Shown: piece by piece, positions 43,729 to 53,043 of the stretch
Numbering within the stretch: the first letter of the stretch is position 1
How the letters are laid out: every line of letters begins with the position of its first letter
Source of the DNA: Hydrocurvibacter sp036169815
Lineage (GTDB): Bacteria > Campylobacterota > Campylobacteria > Campylobacterales > Sulfurimonadaceae
Assembly: GCA_036169815.1 (NCBI GenBank)
Contig: JAVHOA010000107.1
Span: 1 to 64,000, forward strand
Direction of reading: 5' to 3'
DNA: 64,000 bases
The notes under the pieces: model-generated
What the model was told of the DNA's origin: nothing
Seen by the model: only the letters and a program-made list of their open reading frames with translations
Databases searched by the model: none
Position numbers and translations under genes: made by a program

Positions 43729-44354
43729 AGCACAACACCCATATAAAGTAGCACCAATTCAAAAGATGGTTTTTCTTGATTTGCCTCTACATGTAAGCTC
43801 TCTACTTGAACAAGAACATTTTGTGATTCACTAAATGCTATGAGTTGCGCGATAGCTGGAAATCTTCCGATTCCTTTGATAGTAAGTTTTTTAACCTGAT
43901 TCACTTTTCCAAAATAGGTTTTATTGGTGTCTTGTGAATCCATACTTTCTATTTTTATTTGCAAAGCAACGGAACGCTGTAGCAGTAAATCTAGCATTTT
44001 TGCATAATGTTCATTACCTAAAATAAGCCCTTGAGAAAAACTCATTTCGCTAATCATCGCTTCTTTTTGCGCGTTTAATTCAATCTCGTGTATTTTTTCT
44101 TTTTCAAGGGATTTATCGGTTGTTTTGATTTTGCTTGCGTACATGCTAGGTGAATTTTGTGAAATCTTTTCAACTAAACCAGCGTTCTCATCTTGCAGTG
44201 CAATGAGGGCATCAATGGCGTCACTGACATAAAAAAACCATCCAAAGAGTAAAATTCCAAGGGCACTACTAAATGAAATCATCCATTGTTGTTGGCGAGT
44301 ATAGGCTTGAAGTTGTGTATCAAGCGCATCAAGTTGTGTTTGGATAAAGCTCAT
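43725..44354 (-). CDS. mshJ: MshJ/PilO-like inner-membrane pilus protein
   Basis: 209 residues. One N-terminal helix (WMISFSSALGILLFGWFFYV), a coiled-coil segment (about 65-95), and a periplasmic ferredoxin-like domain (SVALQIKIESMDSQ, VLVQVESLHVEAN), as in PilO/GspM proteins. Overlaps both neighbours by 4 bases. Symbol given from operon order. Confidence 0.72.
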   Translation of the reverse strand: MSFIQTQLDALDTQLQAYTRQQQWMISFSSALGILLFGWFFYVSDAIDALIALQDENAGLVEKISQNSPSMYASKIKTTDKSLEKEKIHEIELNAQKEAMISEMSFSQGLILGNEHYAKMLDLLLQRSVALQIKIESMDSQDTNKTYFGKVNQVKKLTIKGIGRFPAIAQLIAFSESQNVLVQVESLHVEANQEKPSFELVLLYMGVVL

Positions 44355-45814
44355 CGAGTAACCTTTATGAGACTATGATAACGTGTAGTATTGTCATCAA
44401 GATCGATGCGATGGGTTTGGACATTTTGGTATCCACGAGCAAAAAGACCACGCATCACTTTGGCAATATTGTAGCGTTTATTATAATCAGAGACCACACT
44501 TATATTAATCTCTTTTGAACCATTTTGATCCAACACAAGCGCGCCAAGGCGGTATTTTCCAAGTTCAGCAACTGTATCGTTAAGAAATTTTTGTCGTTGC
44601 ATGTGAATATCGTTTATCAAAGATGCTGTTTCTTTTGCCGCATAAAAAAGAGCAATATCCTCTTGAATCTTCCTATTTTTTTCTTTTTGTTCCAAAAGAA
44701 GCGTGTTATTTTTTTTCAATTGCGTTGCCAATTGCTGGGTTTCTTTCTGTACTAAAACTAACTTTGCTTGCAACTCTTCATTACGACTTTGCTCCTCAAA
44801 GCTCATCCATAAAAGTGTCAGTATGCCAATAAGTAAAGCAAGGAGCGTTCCTCCAACTACAGCGAGAAACTTCCCGCTTTCTCGTGTGTACCATTTTGGC
44901 TTACGAGGGTATGGTGAGAGATTAAAACTACTTTTATCTGTAGCAAAATACTCAGCACAAAGTGTACGGTGAAGTTCATCGGGAGCTATAGCATCTCGTG
45001 TTAGTGGTGTTACTACAACACTAGCAAGTCCATACGCCTTAAAAAAACTCTCCAGACCTAAGATGGTTTTTGTCTCAAAATCAAGATAGCAGTTATCAAC
45101 CCCCGCTAAGCCAAAAAGACTGCGTTTATGGTTGATGGTTTGAACAATTCTTTCAATATTTTTAGCAATTCGCTCTTGAATAAGGATAAATTTATCAAGC
45201 TCTTGGGGAAGATAGTTCTCTTCTACTAAACCTTTTTCTTGGAGAATTTGTTTGAGTTTTGAGAGTTCCAATCCAGTTTCAACTGCAATAGATGCCATCG
45301 TCTCAATGGTTCTATGTGCAATATAATGCCCATTTTGATACACGACTGCAATCGCTTCCTCATCACCCCAGTAGATAAAAAGATCATTTGCAGGAGCAAG
45401 ATTCCCATAGAGTGTCGAATAGATGACAAAAGTAGGAACAATTCGATCAATTGCAGCAACTTTTGTAAGTGTTTCTTGAAAATATTCTTGCGCTTTGGTA
45501 TGAGAAAGAGCAAAAGCCTCAACAAGGGCATCATCATCATTCGTAATAGTATGACGAATATAGCTGATTGTGTACTCTTCATCACTGTTGAGATTTCCCT
45601 CTTCAAACATTCGCATCTCAACTTGAATGGCCATCTCTTCATCACTAAGTCGATTTGAAAGTTTGAGTGTTTGAACATTGAGCATACTCAAAGGAACAAT
45701 AGCCCCAGAAGAAAGATTTACCAGCTCACTATTTGAACTCTCTGTAAATTTTGCATCATTATAAGTTGCAATGCGATCATGTTCTAGCAAAAGAATAGAA
45801 GATTGTTGTTCCAT
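44351..45814 (-). CDS. mshI: MshI-like protein (PilM-like actin fold plus PilN-like segment)
   Basis: 487 residues. The first ~290 resemble the PilM/GspL actin-like fold (FIYWGDEEAIAVVYQNGHYI, FGLAGVDNCYLD). One membrane helix follows at about 309-326 (LAVVGGTLLALLIGILTLLW), then a coiled coil (about 335-385) and a PilN-like periplasmic domain. Links the cytoplasmic motor to the periplasmic ring. Starts a tight I-J-K-L-M-N-E-G block. Confidence 0.78.
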   Translation of the reverse strand: MEQQSSILLLEHDRIATYNDAKFTESSNSELVNLSSGAIVPLSMLNVQTLKLSNRLSDEEMAIQVEMRMFEEGNLNSDEEYTISYIRHTITNDDDALVEAFALSHTKAQEYFQETLTKVAAIDRIVPTFVIYSTLYGNLAPANDLFIYWGDEEAIAVVYQNGHYIAHRTIETMASIAVETGLELSKLKQILQEKGLVEENYLPQELDKFILIQERIAKNIERIVQTINHKRSLFGLAGVDNCYLDFETKTILGLESFFKAYGLASVVVTPLTRDAIAPDELHRTLCAEYFATDKSSFNLSPYPRKPKWYTRESGKFLAVVGGTLLALLIGILTLLWMSFEEQSRNEELQAKLVLVQKETQQLATQLKKNNTLLLEQKEKNRKIQEDIALFYAAKETASLINDIHMQRQKFLNDTVAELGKYRLGALVLDQNGSKEINISVVSDYNKRYNIAKVMRGLFARGYQNVQTHRIDLDDNTTRYHSLIKVTR

Positions 45815-45832
45815 CGGCCCACTTACTGAAAT

Positions 45833-46297
45833 TTATAGTTTTTTACAATCGTTGATTGTAGCATATCCACTCTGAGGGAAAAGCTTAATTGTGCTGTTTT
45901 TGTCACTCTTTGTAAAATTTATATCCATCGGCGCACGGAGTAAAGAACTCAGTTTTGTGTCACTGCTTGTATGAGGACGGCCTAAAGAGTCAAAACAGAT
46001 TGTCGCATAGGAAGTTGTAATATCAGATTTAATCTCATGATGCATTGAACCTTTGTTGTCACTTGCACTGTTGAGCGTTGCTTTATCAAGTGTAAGACTT
46101 GCTCCATCTGCACAGTTTGTATTGCCACTTTCATACCCAATAGCACGATACCGTGCTTCTTTGAGCTTTAAAAGCGTGTACTGCGCATCTTGTTTTGTAT
46201 AATCTGGTCGTGCCAGATAAAAGCCAATCCCGCTCAGCACTCCCATAAGAATAATCACAAAAATAAGTTCAAGAAGGGTAAAACCATATTTTTTCAT
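45833..46297 (-). CDS. Type IV pilin-like protein (GspH/MshC-like)
   Basis: 154 residues. Prepilin signal KKYG|FTLLELIFVIILMGVLSG with Glu5 present. The rest is small and beta-rich with one cysteine pair (NCADG, TICFDS, NDCKK gives three Cys). Probably a minor pilin of the initiation complex. Overlaps the upstream minor pilin by 4 bases. Closest role to MshC by size; not proven. Confidence 0.8.
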   Translation of the reverse strand: MKKYGFTLLELIFVIILMGVLSGIGFYLARPDYTKQDAQYTLLKLKEARYRAIGYESGNTNCADGASLTLDKATLNSASDNKGSMHHEIKSDITTSYATICFDSLGRPHTSSDTKLSSLLRAPMDINFTKSDKNSTIKLFPQSGYATINDCKKL

Positions 46298-46761
46298 GGG
46301 CGCTGCAGGCTCCTTTTCATAAGTCGGACTTGATGCGCAAGTTTGAGAGATGGATTTGTTTTTGGATCTTTGGACGTGACTATAACGGTCATATCGATCA
46401 TTCCATTAGACTCTTGTGTTTGTATTGTTTCGTTTATATCATTATTGTTACTATCTTTTTGTGTGCATCCAGTTCCATCAGAAAAATAATATTTATTGAT
46501 TGTAATATTGGCATCAAAGCGTTGATCGGGGGATGTGATATTTATATATTGCAAACAATTATTGCCACTGCGCGAATGTCCGCTTACATGTAACAATGCC
46601 TCTTCGGTCGCACTTTGTAAAAAAAGCTCCGCTTGCTCGCGGGTATAGCTATCGGCATAATGCTGCGCACCTAATGAAGTATATTTCATGGTAACACTCA
46701 CGATTCCACCAATGAAGAGGATGATGAGAAGCACTTGTGGAAGCCCAAAACCCTGACGCAT
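46294..46761 (-). CDS. Minor pilin lacking Glu5 (MshP/GspK/PilX-like)
   Basis: 155 residues. Start MRQG|FGLPQVLLIILFIGGIV: the fifth residue of the mature helix is Gln instead of Glu, as in tip pseudopilins of the GspK/PilX type. YADSYTREQAELFLQSATEEALL matches the MshP N-terminal helix. It contains an exact palindrome core, read as LLHVSG. Confidence 0.75.
   Translation of the reverse strand: MRQGFGLPQVLLIILFIGGIVSVTMKYTSLGAQHYADSYTREQAELFLQSATEEALLHVSGHSRSGNNCLQYINITSPDQRFDANITINKYYFSDGTGCTQKDSNNNDINETIQTQESNGMIDMTVIVTSKDPKTNPSLKLAHQVRLMKRSLQRP
46584..46593. repeat. TTACATGTAA core in the MshP-like gene
   Basis: Core copy (CTTACATGTAAC), read as L-H-V-S. Confidence 0.88.
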
Positions 46762-47615
46762 TAAAACACCACCTTTTGTTTAGATAAGTGAACCGCTCGT
46801 GTTTTATCTTGACCAACTGTTTGGTTCATATCAACTCCAAGGCGAATCGTACCATTGACAATATGCGCACGAAAGCCATTTACATGGCGTGCGAGTAAAG
46901 TCACATTCCCATCACAAAAATTTTCTGGAGTAGTAGGATTTTTCCACGGCCGAAAGTTATAAAACAAGAGTAAGTCGTTATCGTTAAAGCTCGCAACATT
47001 GCTACATGTAACGTCAGCTTTTCGTGCAATCGCATACGCGCTATCGACGAGATAGTATTTTTCATAAATTTTTGTTACTGGTGTGGCGTTTGGCAGTTTG
47101 ATGCTATTATCAGCCATAGACTCTATTGCGTAGGGCTGATCCGCTTCACCCTCTTCAAAAGTCCCTGCAAATTTAAGTCCTAAATTCGCAATGTCAAAAC
47201 TTCCCCATTTGTCAGTTTGATTGGCTTGAAGGGCAATGCTAAATGTGTTGGGCGTATAAAGCGTTGGCTTACTAGAGCGATTCATATCTACAAACCCACT
47301 ATAAGCGCCCGCTTGATACGCTTCGCTCGCCGTGCCGTACCACTGCAAGATAGTTCCATTTGTCGTCTCATCCATCAAGACACAATTTGTTGCAGCTGTG
47401 CAAGAGTAAAGAGACATCGGCGCACGATTGTAAAGTAACAAACTCAACTGATCGAGCGCACTTTGACTATCGATGGAAAGGGTGCTGAGAATTTTCGCTT
47501 TTTCGCTTCGAATCGTGATGGCTTCAAATGCCTTAAACATGCCCACAGACAAAACAGCAGTAATAACAACCGTGATAATCATCTCAATAAGTGTAAAAGC
47601 GCGACGCATCACCAC
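46761..47615 (-). CDS. Minor pilin, MshO/GspJ-like
   Basis: 284 residues. Prepilin start RRA|FTLIEMIITVVITAVLS with Ala, not Gly, at the cleavage site. A long N-terminal helix (FKAFEAITIRSEKAKILSTL) precedes a large beta domain. Length fits MshO/GspJ. It overlaps the upstream pilin by 7 bases and its stop shares a base with the next start. Confidence 0.78.
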   Translation of the reverse strand: MVMRRAFTLIEMIITVVITAVLSVGMFKAFEAITIRSEKAKILSTLSIDSQSALDQLSLLLYNRAPMSLYSCTAATNCVLMDETTNGTILQWYGTASEAYQAGAYSGFVDMNRSSKPTLYTPNTFSIALQANQTDKWGSFDIANLGLKFAGTFEEGEADQPYAIESMADNSIKLPNATPVTKIYEKYYLVDSAYAIARKADVTCSNVASFNDNDLLLFYNFRPWKNPTTPENFCDGNVTLLARHVNGFRAHIVNGTIRLGVDMNQTVGQDKTRAVHLSKQKVVF

Positions 47616-48256
47616 GACCTACTGTTTATGTGAATATTTCCGAGATTGTACGCTGTATAGTTGAGATTGGTGATGCACTTAGAAGTTTTTGCAAACTTAT
47701 TGGTATCTGCATATTTAACTTTTACACTTATCATTTTGGCATTGGATGTTTTACCTGCAGGTGTGTTTATATCGGTATCTTCATTGACATATTTTACAGT
47801 GCTACTTAGTTCATAAAGGTTTGTGCATGCACTCGTTGTGACAACATTTCCATGATAATCATCAATGTCATTGAACTCATTGGCACTCTCTTGCCCAAGC
47901 GAAGCAGAAGCATTAAAATCATACGTTCCATCTTGCAGCGCTCGACAATCCCGTCCACCAACAAATCCACCTTGTCTATATCCCAACGCGCCACCTTTTG
48001 CATTTGAGATGTTGCAATCATAGTTTAAAACGCCATCGGTGACATTTAAAATCTGGTCGTTTTGTGTGTTGTTGTTATCCCACGGCAGATTGATGATGGC
48101 TCCCATCATCGCCATTGCATTAAACATCGCTTCCTCTTTAACGGTCAATTGTGCACTTTGATTCATCGAGATAATAAGTTTTGGAATAACAGTAAATACA
48201 ATCCCAATAATCACCATGGAAAAGATAAGTTCTATAAGCGTAAGGCCTTTTCTCAT
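47609..48256 (-). CDS. Minor pilin, MshD-like
   Basis: 215 residues. Prepilin start RKG|LTLIELIFSMVIIGIVFTV with Leu at +1 and Glu5. Hydrophobic helix then NQSAQLTVKEEAMFNAMAMM and a beta-rich C-terminal half with four cysteines (NYDCN, GRDCR, SACTN, SKCIT). Overlaps the MshQ-like gene by 4 bases. Confidence 0.78.
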   Translation of the reverse strand: MRKGLTLIELIFSMVIIGIVFTVIPKLIISMNQSAQLTVKEEAMFNAMAMMGAIINLPWDNNNTQNDQILNVTDGVLNYDCNISNAKGGALGYRQGGFVGGRDCRALQDGTYDFNASASLGQESANEFNDIDDYHGNVVTTSACTNLYELSSTVKYVNEDTDINTPAGKTSNAKMISVKVKYADTNKFAKTSKCITNLNYTAYNLGNIHINSRSW

Positions 48257-51200
48257 CGGAAGAGTTTAATCCCTTTTTTTGTTGTTTGTTTGCTTTTTTG
48301 TATCTCAAAATCGCTTCCGCTAAAAGTTCCACTGTTTACGCCTTTGCTGTTATCTTTGAGCGTGTCTATTGTATTGGTTGTTGGAACATATTCATAAGTA
48401 AATTCATTGTTAGCCGGAGAAACAAGAAGCCAACTTGGAAGCTCCATTTTCACTGTTTGTTTCGTTGCATTTGTCGGATCATCATAGTCAATATTGATTA
48501 CATGTAAGCCATTTTCAGGTGGCGTAGATGTTGTAAATGTAAGATGCGTTGTGCCTGGCGAAGGAATTGTTACACTCCCCTGCGAAGCAAAATCGTGATC
48601 GGTATTACGGTACCAATAGAGAACATTTTGCGGTTTGCCGTTCAAAAAAGTATTGGAGGCATTTTTACCATACACTTCAATCTCTACGGGATCTGGAGTG
48701 CTCGCTTGGTTTGTTTGAATATCATAGGCGTGGATACGACCATAGACAAAGGTGGCATTTGAATCCGGCGTATGCTCTCCTTTGACAGTTGGATAGCTCG
48801 CATCTGCTACTTGAATCTTGGAAATATTCAGATCAAAAGGGTTAACCGGTTTTGCATCACTACGATCGAAATTTATAAGAACATTGAGCTTTGCGCTCCC
48901 TTTGTCGTTGGTGGAAAAAATGGTTTTTGGTAGATTCAAAAGAGTAAAAGTGCCGGCGCCTATGCCAACTGTTCCAGAAATAGGGCTATTTGTTTCAAGA
49001 TAATGCAGGTTTATGAGGTTTGCCGATGGATCGATAGTGAGCGGTTGGTAGTTTATGGTCGCATTCGTCGCATTGGCATAACAATCGGTGTTGTAGTTTG
49101 TTGTAGTCGCATTATTGGCATTTTGGGCGGTGATTGTAGCATTGAGTTCTGCTGACATTTTGGAGAGGTTAGTGTCATTGGAAAGATAGGTAAAGGCTCC
49201 ATTTTTAAAATCAAGAAATGTAGAAGTGACTTTGAAATGGTGCGGAACAACAGTGATTTGAGCGACTGTTTCGCCGATTGGTAAAAGATTGGCGGAGTAG
49301 GTACTTCCATCGCTGACATTGGCATCATCACAATCTACCGCCGTAAAACGTGAAGCACATGGCTTTGCGCTATCGGAAATATTAAGGTCAAGCAACCCAA
49401 CTTCACTGTAAGTTGTGGTGAATTTTTTAAATCCATTTACAAATGAAAATGAATTAGGATTAGGACTCCACGTCCCAGTGATACAACTTGCGTTGTGTTC
49501 TTTGAGTGAAACATCAAAACTTACTCCCGCACTTTCATTATAATTAGTCGAAGCGCTAAGGCTTGCATTCATAGGTGCGGTAAAATTGATATCAAAAGGG
49601 ATTCCCGCTGTAGCTTTGGAGGAGTTTATAGTAAATTTGTCAGGGCGCACCGCAAAAAAATCACTCGCGAGGGTTCTGTTGTCATCGCCTGTGAGTGGAG
49701 AGGCGGAGCAGTTTAGCGTGCCATCTTTCTTCCAAGCGATCATCGGGGTAGCTTTTTTAGACGCTTTGTTTATGGTGAAGCTTACCAAAGAGCTGTTTGT
49801 GGCAGGATTGAATACGGTCTTTGTTTCTACCCAGTTTCCACTCAGGCTCACATTGTTTTCATCCACAATTTGCACACAAACGGTCCCGTTAAAATCTTGC
49901 AATCCATTGTTAGTTTCGTTGAGAGAAGTGACATTGAGATCAAAAGATTTGCCAACGATTTTAGTTGAGATATTTCGATCGCTCAGCGAGCGAAAACTAT
50001 CCCTCGCATCAAAAGCGAAATTGGTTTGTGGTTTTTGATTTCCAATAGTACCACAACTGAATGCTTGAAGAAGAAAATTATCTGCTTCATGGATGTTGGT
50101 GGCACCTCCAGTTGAACTTGTTAAGCTTAAACGAAAATTTTGTGGTGCAGTTGCACTTTGAGTGGCATTATACCAAGGGATAATTTCAACAAAAGGAGAG
50201 TTAGAAGAGGTTTGGCGATCAACTTTTAGCCATGTTTCATTAGCTCGAGTATCAATAGAGAGCCTATATTTGTGACCGTTACTATTTTTATCAATTTCTG
50301 GATTAAGCGTAGTTGTTCCTGTGAGATAAGCGTAGCCTACTGCTTTATTCCCGCTTCCTCGTATGGCAAATGAGTCTATTTCTCTATCTGTTGGAGTTTG
50401 ATCAGAGGCACTCTCTCCGCCAACTCGTCCTTCAGTTGCGGCTGAATAATTGCCAAACTCATCGATACCGAATCCAAGCCATCCTCCTGCAAATCCATTG
50501 ACTCCATTTTTTTGCGCGTATCCTAGAGAACCTCCATTGGCCCCAGCTTTAGGTGTTATACTTGCATCTGAAAGAGTGAGAGTCATACCATCAGCCCCAT
50601 TTCCGCCATACGCAAACTGATCAAATTCAATTTCAATATAGTTTGCATCAGCTGGAAGCTCTCCGTTGAGAGTTGCTAAAGTCGCAATATTTTGGTTTGC
50701 CTCAGTTAAGCGTAAGCGCCCCCCAAGGACTGTGGGAGTGTAATTTTTCCCCGACACATCCCATTTTCCAACCAAAGAAGGATTGTTAAAATTTTCATTC
50801 CAGCAACTTGTTAGTGAAGGGCGGCAATGAAGACTCGCGCGCGCAGTCCCATCGTAGTTTTTGCCTACCTTTTCATTGTCATAGATAGTGCCAATTTCTG
50901 AAACACTTAGACTTTTGTCAAATATCTTGACTTCGTCCACGTAGCCATTTAGATAATTATTTCCTGATCCACGTCGCGCTATATAAAGAGGTGAAGTTCC
51001 ATTTGTGGTCGTACCGTTAAATTTGCTAGTGGCTTCGACAACCAAATTACCGTTTACATAAACTCGCGCAAAACTCCCTTTTTTCAGTACGCCTGTAATG
51101 TGATACCAAGTATTTAAGTTTAAGGTTCCTCCCGAAATCTCTTTATAGGAACTGCCGTTACTTTGCCAGACTGAAAATCCAGCACGATGATCGCTATAAA

Positions 51201-52776
51201 CATATAAAGCATATTCCCAGTTGTTATTATCTCCTTTTGCTACAATTGGGATTCTATTTTGGAGAGCTGTCGATGGATAAGCATTCAGTTTGACCCACGC
51301 GCTAACTGTTATTTCACCGTTAGTACCAGTATGAGGACTTAAAATATCAGAATCAGGAATAATGATAGCATCAGTGTTTCCTGTCCCGTTATTAAAAAAA
51401 CCAGTATTATTTAGGATTCCACCCGCTGTTGTTTGTGCTGTTGCTTGTGCAGCTCCATTTAGATTATTCCCGCTACTATCTTTTACTTCGCTGCTCGTTC
51501 CATTCCACGCACACTCATCCATGTGGTAGTCGGCGATAGGCGTTGGAAAAGCAATCAATGGACATTGAGATAGAGGATGGGTGTCATATTTTGGAATATC
51601 TTGGATGGTATAATTCCCGCTCCCACTCCAATCGCTCCAGTAATTTCCCTGCGCTCCATCATCAAATTTAGCATTGGTATCTCTTGAGTAAGCACTAACC
51701 TTATTATCTATAAAACAGTTATGATCAATTTGTGAACTTCTCCAAACCGGAGCATTCAAAAGATAGAGTCCGTAATCTGTCGCATTTTGGATAATGTTCT
51801 TTTGTATGGTTATGGGATTTAAAAAGTTTGGAAGGAAGATGCCACGATTCCCTCCATCAATGATGTTATTTGTTATTTTACTCCCGCTTGAAGAGAGTGT
51901 TTTGATATAAATAGCTTCGTATAACATATTATAAAACTTTGAATTGTTGATATCTAAGGTATTAACCGTACCATCAATCCAAATTCCACTTCCCTTTTTT
52001 GAAGCGTTGCACTCAATATCGTTTACAGTTAATGTGTTTGCTGCAGTAGCGGTTATAGATGCGGCATTAGCATTGGATGTTGTAATTTTGGTATGCTCAA
52101 TTGTATAATTTTGCACACTACTTCCCAAATTTATCCCAGTATCCTTACATGTAAGCAGATTGTAGGGTTGATTTTGAGTCGTGATTATGAGTGGACCTCC
52201 TGCATTTCCTGCATTAAAACATCCAGTATTTATTGAACTTAGAGTAAGATCTTTAAAAGTCATATTACCTATGCTCGTAAAAAAAAGCGATTCATTTTGA
52301 GAGTTAATGGAAAGATTTTGAAATGTAGAATTTTGAAATGTCCCCGTGGTCTGAGAAATGCCTTTGTCCTTGGTTGTTTTTATGGAAAAATTTCTCATAG
52401 TCAGATTTGAGATAGATGCTGTAATTGAAAAAATTGGTCCATTATTAGCATTAGATGTAATTAATACATCTGCTTTATTGCCAGTAGTAGATTCAATAAT
52501 GCCGTTATCCAAAGCGGTAGAATCAAGGGCTATATTATTTTCAGTATAAGTACCAGGGCAAATGCGTATCGTGTGAGGAATTCCACTCCAGTCAATAGTT
52601 GCGGCATCAATGGCAGCACTAACATTAGTGAAGGTAAAGTTGCCACTCTCACACGCGGATGTGCCAGCATTTTTACCTTTAGGCGCAATATATTTGGCAT
52701 CTACAATATAGACGCTAGCCAAACCTTGGATTGAAAATAAAAATATAAATACTAAACTCAACAAAAACTTTTTCAT
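48253..52776 (-). CDS. mshQ: Giant MshQ-like adhesin: beta-helix, LamG, lectin-like and DUF6701 region
   Basis: 1507 residues from the ATG at 52776, which follows GGGGAAG; an ATG 12 bases earlier lacks a ribosome site. Signal peptide KKFLLSLVFIFLFSIQGLAS. Residues ~60-400 are a right-handed beta-helix (repeated NxTI/ITNN turns). Residues ~410-640 are a LamG/concanavalin domain (GEITVSAWVKLN, TWYHITGVLKKG). Residues ~655-890 are a second lectin-like domain (YIEIEFDQFAYGG, GFGIDEFGNYS). The rest is Ig-like, DUF6701-type. Probably the pilus tip adhesin or an associated surface protein. Adding a beta-helix in front is not usual for MshQ, as far as I recall. Confidence 0.85.
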   Translation of the reverse strand: MKKFLLSLVFIFLFSIQGLASVYIVDAKYIAPKGKNAGTSACESGNFTFTNVSAAIDAATIDWSGIPHTIRICPGTYTENNIALDSTALDNGIIESTTGNKADVLITSNANNGPIFSITASISNLTMRNFSIKTTKDKGISQTTGTFQNSTFQNLSINSQNESLFFTSIGNMTFKDLTLSSINTGCFNAGNAGGPLIITTQNQPYNLLTCKDTGINLGSSVQNYTIEHTKITTSNANAASITATAANTLTVNDIECNASKKGSGIWIDGTVNTLDINNSKFYNMLYEAIYIKTLSSSGSKITNNIIDGGNRGIFLPNFLNPITIQKNIIQNATDYGLYLLNAPVWRSSQIDHNCFIDNKVSAYSRDTNAKFDDGAQGNYWSDWSGSGNYTIQDIPKYDTHPLSQCPLIAFPTPIADYHMDECAWNGTSSEVKDSSGNNLNGAAQATAQTTAGGILNNTGFFNNGTGNTDAIIIPDSDILSPHTGTNGEITVSAWVKLNAYPSTALQNRIPIVAKGDNNNWEYALYVYSDHRAGFSVWQSNGSSYKEISGGTLNLNTWYHITGVLKKGSFARVYVNGNLVVEATSKFNGTTTNGTSPLYIARRGSGNNYLNGYVDEVKIFDKSLSVSEIGTIYDNEKVGKNYDGTARASLHCRPSLTSCWNENFNNPSLVGKWDVSGKNYTPTVLGGRLRLTEANQNIATLATLNGELPADANYIEIEFDQFAYGGNGADGMTLTLSDASITPKAGANGGSLGYAQKNGVNGFAGGWLGFGIDEFGNYSAATEGRVGGESASDQTPTDREIDSFAIRGSGNKAVGYAYLTGTTTLNPEIDKNSNGHKYRLSIDTRANETWLKVDRQTSSNSPFVEIIPWYNATQSATAPQNFRLSLTSSTGGATNIHEADNFLLQAFSCGTIGNQKPQTNFAFDARDSFRSLSDRNISTKIVGKSFDLNVTSLNETNNGLQDFNGTVCVQIVDENNVSLSGNWVETKTVFNPATNSSLVSFTINKASKKATPMIAWKKDGTLNCSASPLTGDDNRTLASDFFAVRPDKFTINSSKATAGIPFDINFTAPMNASLSASTNYNESAGVSFDVSLKEHNASCITGTWSPNPNSFSFVNGFKKFTTTYSEVGLLDLNISDSAKPCASRFTAVDCDDANVSDGSTYSANLLPIGETVAQITVVPHHFKVTSTFLDFKNGAFTYLSNDTNLSKMSAELNATITAQNANNATTTNYNTDCYANATNATINYQPLTIDPSANLINLHYLETNSPISGTVGIGAGTFTLLNLPKTIFSTNDKGSAKLNVLINFDRSDAKPVNPFDLNISKIQVADASYPTVKGEHTPDSNATFVYGRIHAYDIQTNQASTPDPVEIEVYGKNASNTFLNGKPQNVLYWYRNTDHDFASQGSVTIPSPGTTHLTFTTSTPPENGLHVINIDYDDPTNATKQTVKMELPSWLLVSPANNEFTYEYVPTTNTIDTLKDNSKGVNSGTFSGSDFEIQKSKQTTKKGIKLFR
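48498..48507. repeat. TTACATGTAA core in mshQ (3' end)
   Basis: Core copy, read as L-H-V-I in NGLHVINID. Confidence 0.88.
52144..52155. repeat. CTTACATGTAAG palindrome in mshQ (5' part)
   Basis: Exact copy, read as L-T-C-K in LLTCKDTG. Confidence 0.9.
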
Positions 52777-52825
52777 AATCTTCCCCATTTTTAGAGCTCT
52801 TTTTTACTATGAAACTAAGGCTTCT

Positions 52826-52831
52826 ATTCTA
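52826..52831 (-). promoter_or_regulatory. Extended -10 box before mshQ
   Basis: Minus strand TGCTAGAAT (TAGAAT at 52831-52826), 50 bases before the mshQ ATG. This suggests the mshQ-to-mshG block has its own promoter separate from the two major pilins. Confidence 0.5.
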
Positions 52832-52902
52832 GCACAACTTCGCTATTTCATTGATTTGATGCACTATAACGACAGAACGTATCTAAACTGCAAGGATTTC
52901 TC

Positions 52903-53043
52903 ATGCACTTTGCCGACCCTAAAAATGATTTAGCTTTTAAAAAGATTTTTGGAGGCGATACAAAATTTGAGAGTTTTGGATGTCAAAGTTTTCTAAGATT
53001 AAAAGTTGTAAAAGTGTTGGATGTTAAGGCTCTACGAGATTGA
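52903..53043 (+). pseudogene. Remnant of an Rpn-family (PD-(D/E)XK) nuclease/transposase gene
   Basis: An ATG with AAGGA upstream opens HFADPKNDLAFKKIFGGD, the characteristic N-terminus of Rpn recombination-promoting nucleases (normally ~300 residues). After about 24 residues the match stops, and the frame ends at 53043 inside the 3' end of a pilin gene on the other strand. Only the first tenth of the gene remains, so it is a decayed mobile-element-related gene lying in the break between the pilins and mshQ. Confidence 0.65.

Noticed and set aside
45226..45678. 150-codon minus-strand frame inside mshI
   Set aside because: Same-strand out-of-frame shadow; mshI fits its family and both neighbours overlap it properly.
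49586..50038. 150-codon plus-strand frame inside mshQ
   Set aside because: Antisense shadow of a long beta-rich gene with strong codon structure on the minus strand.
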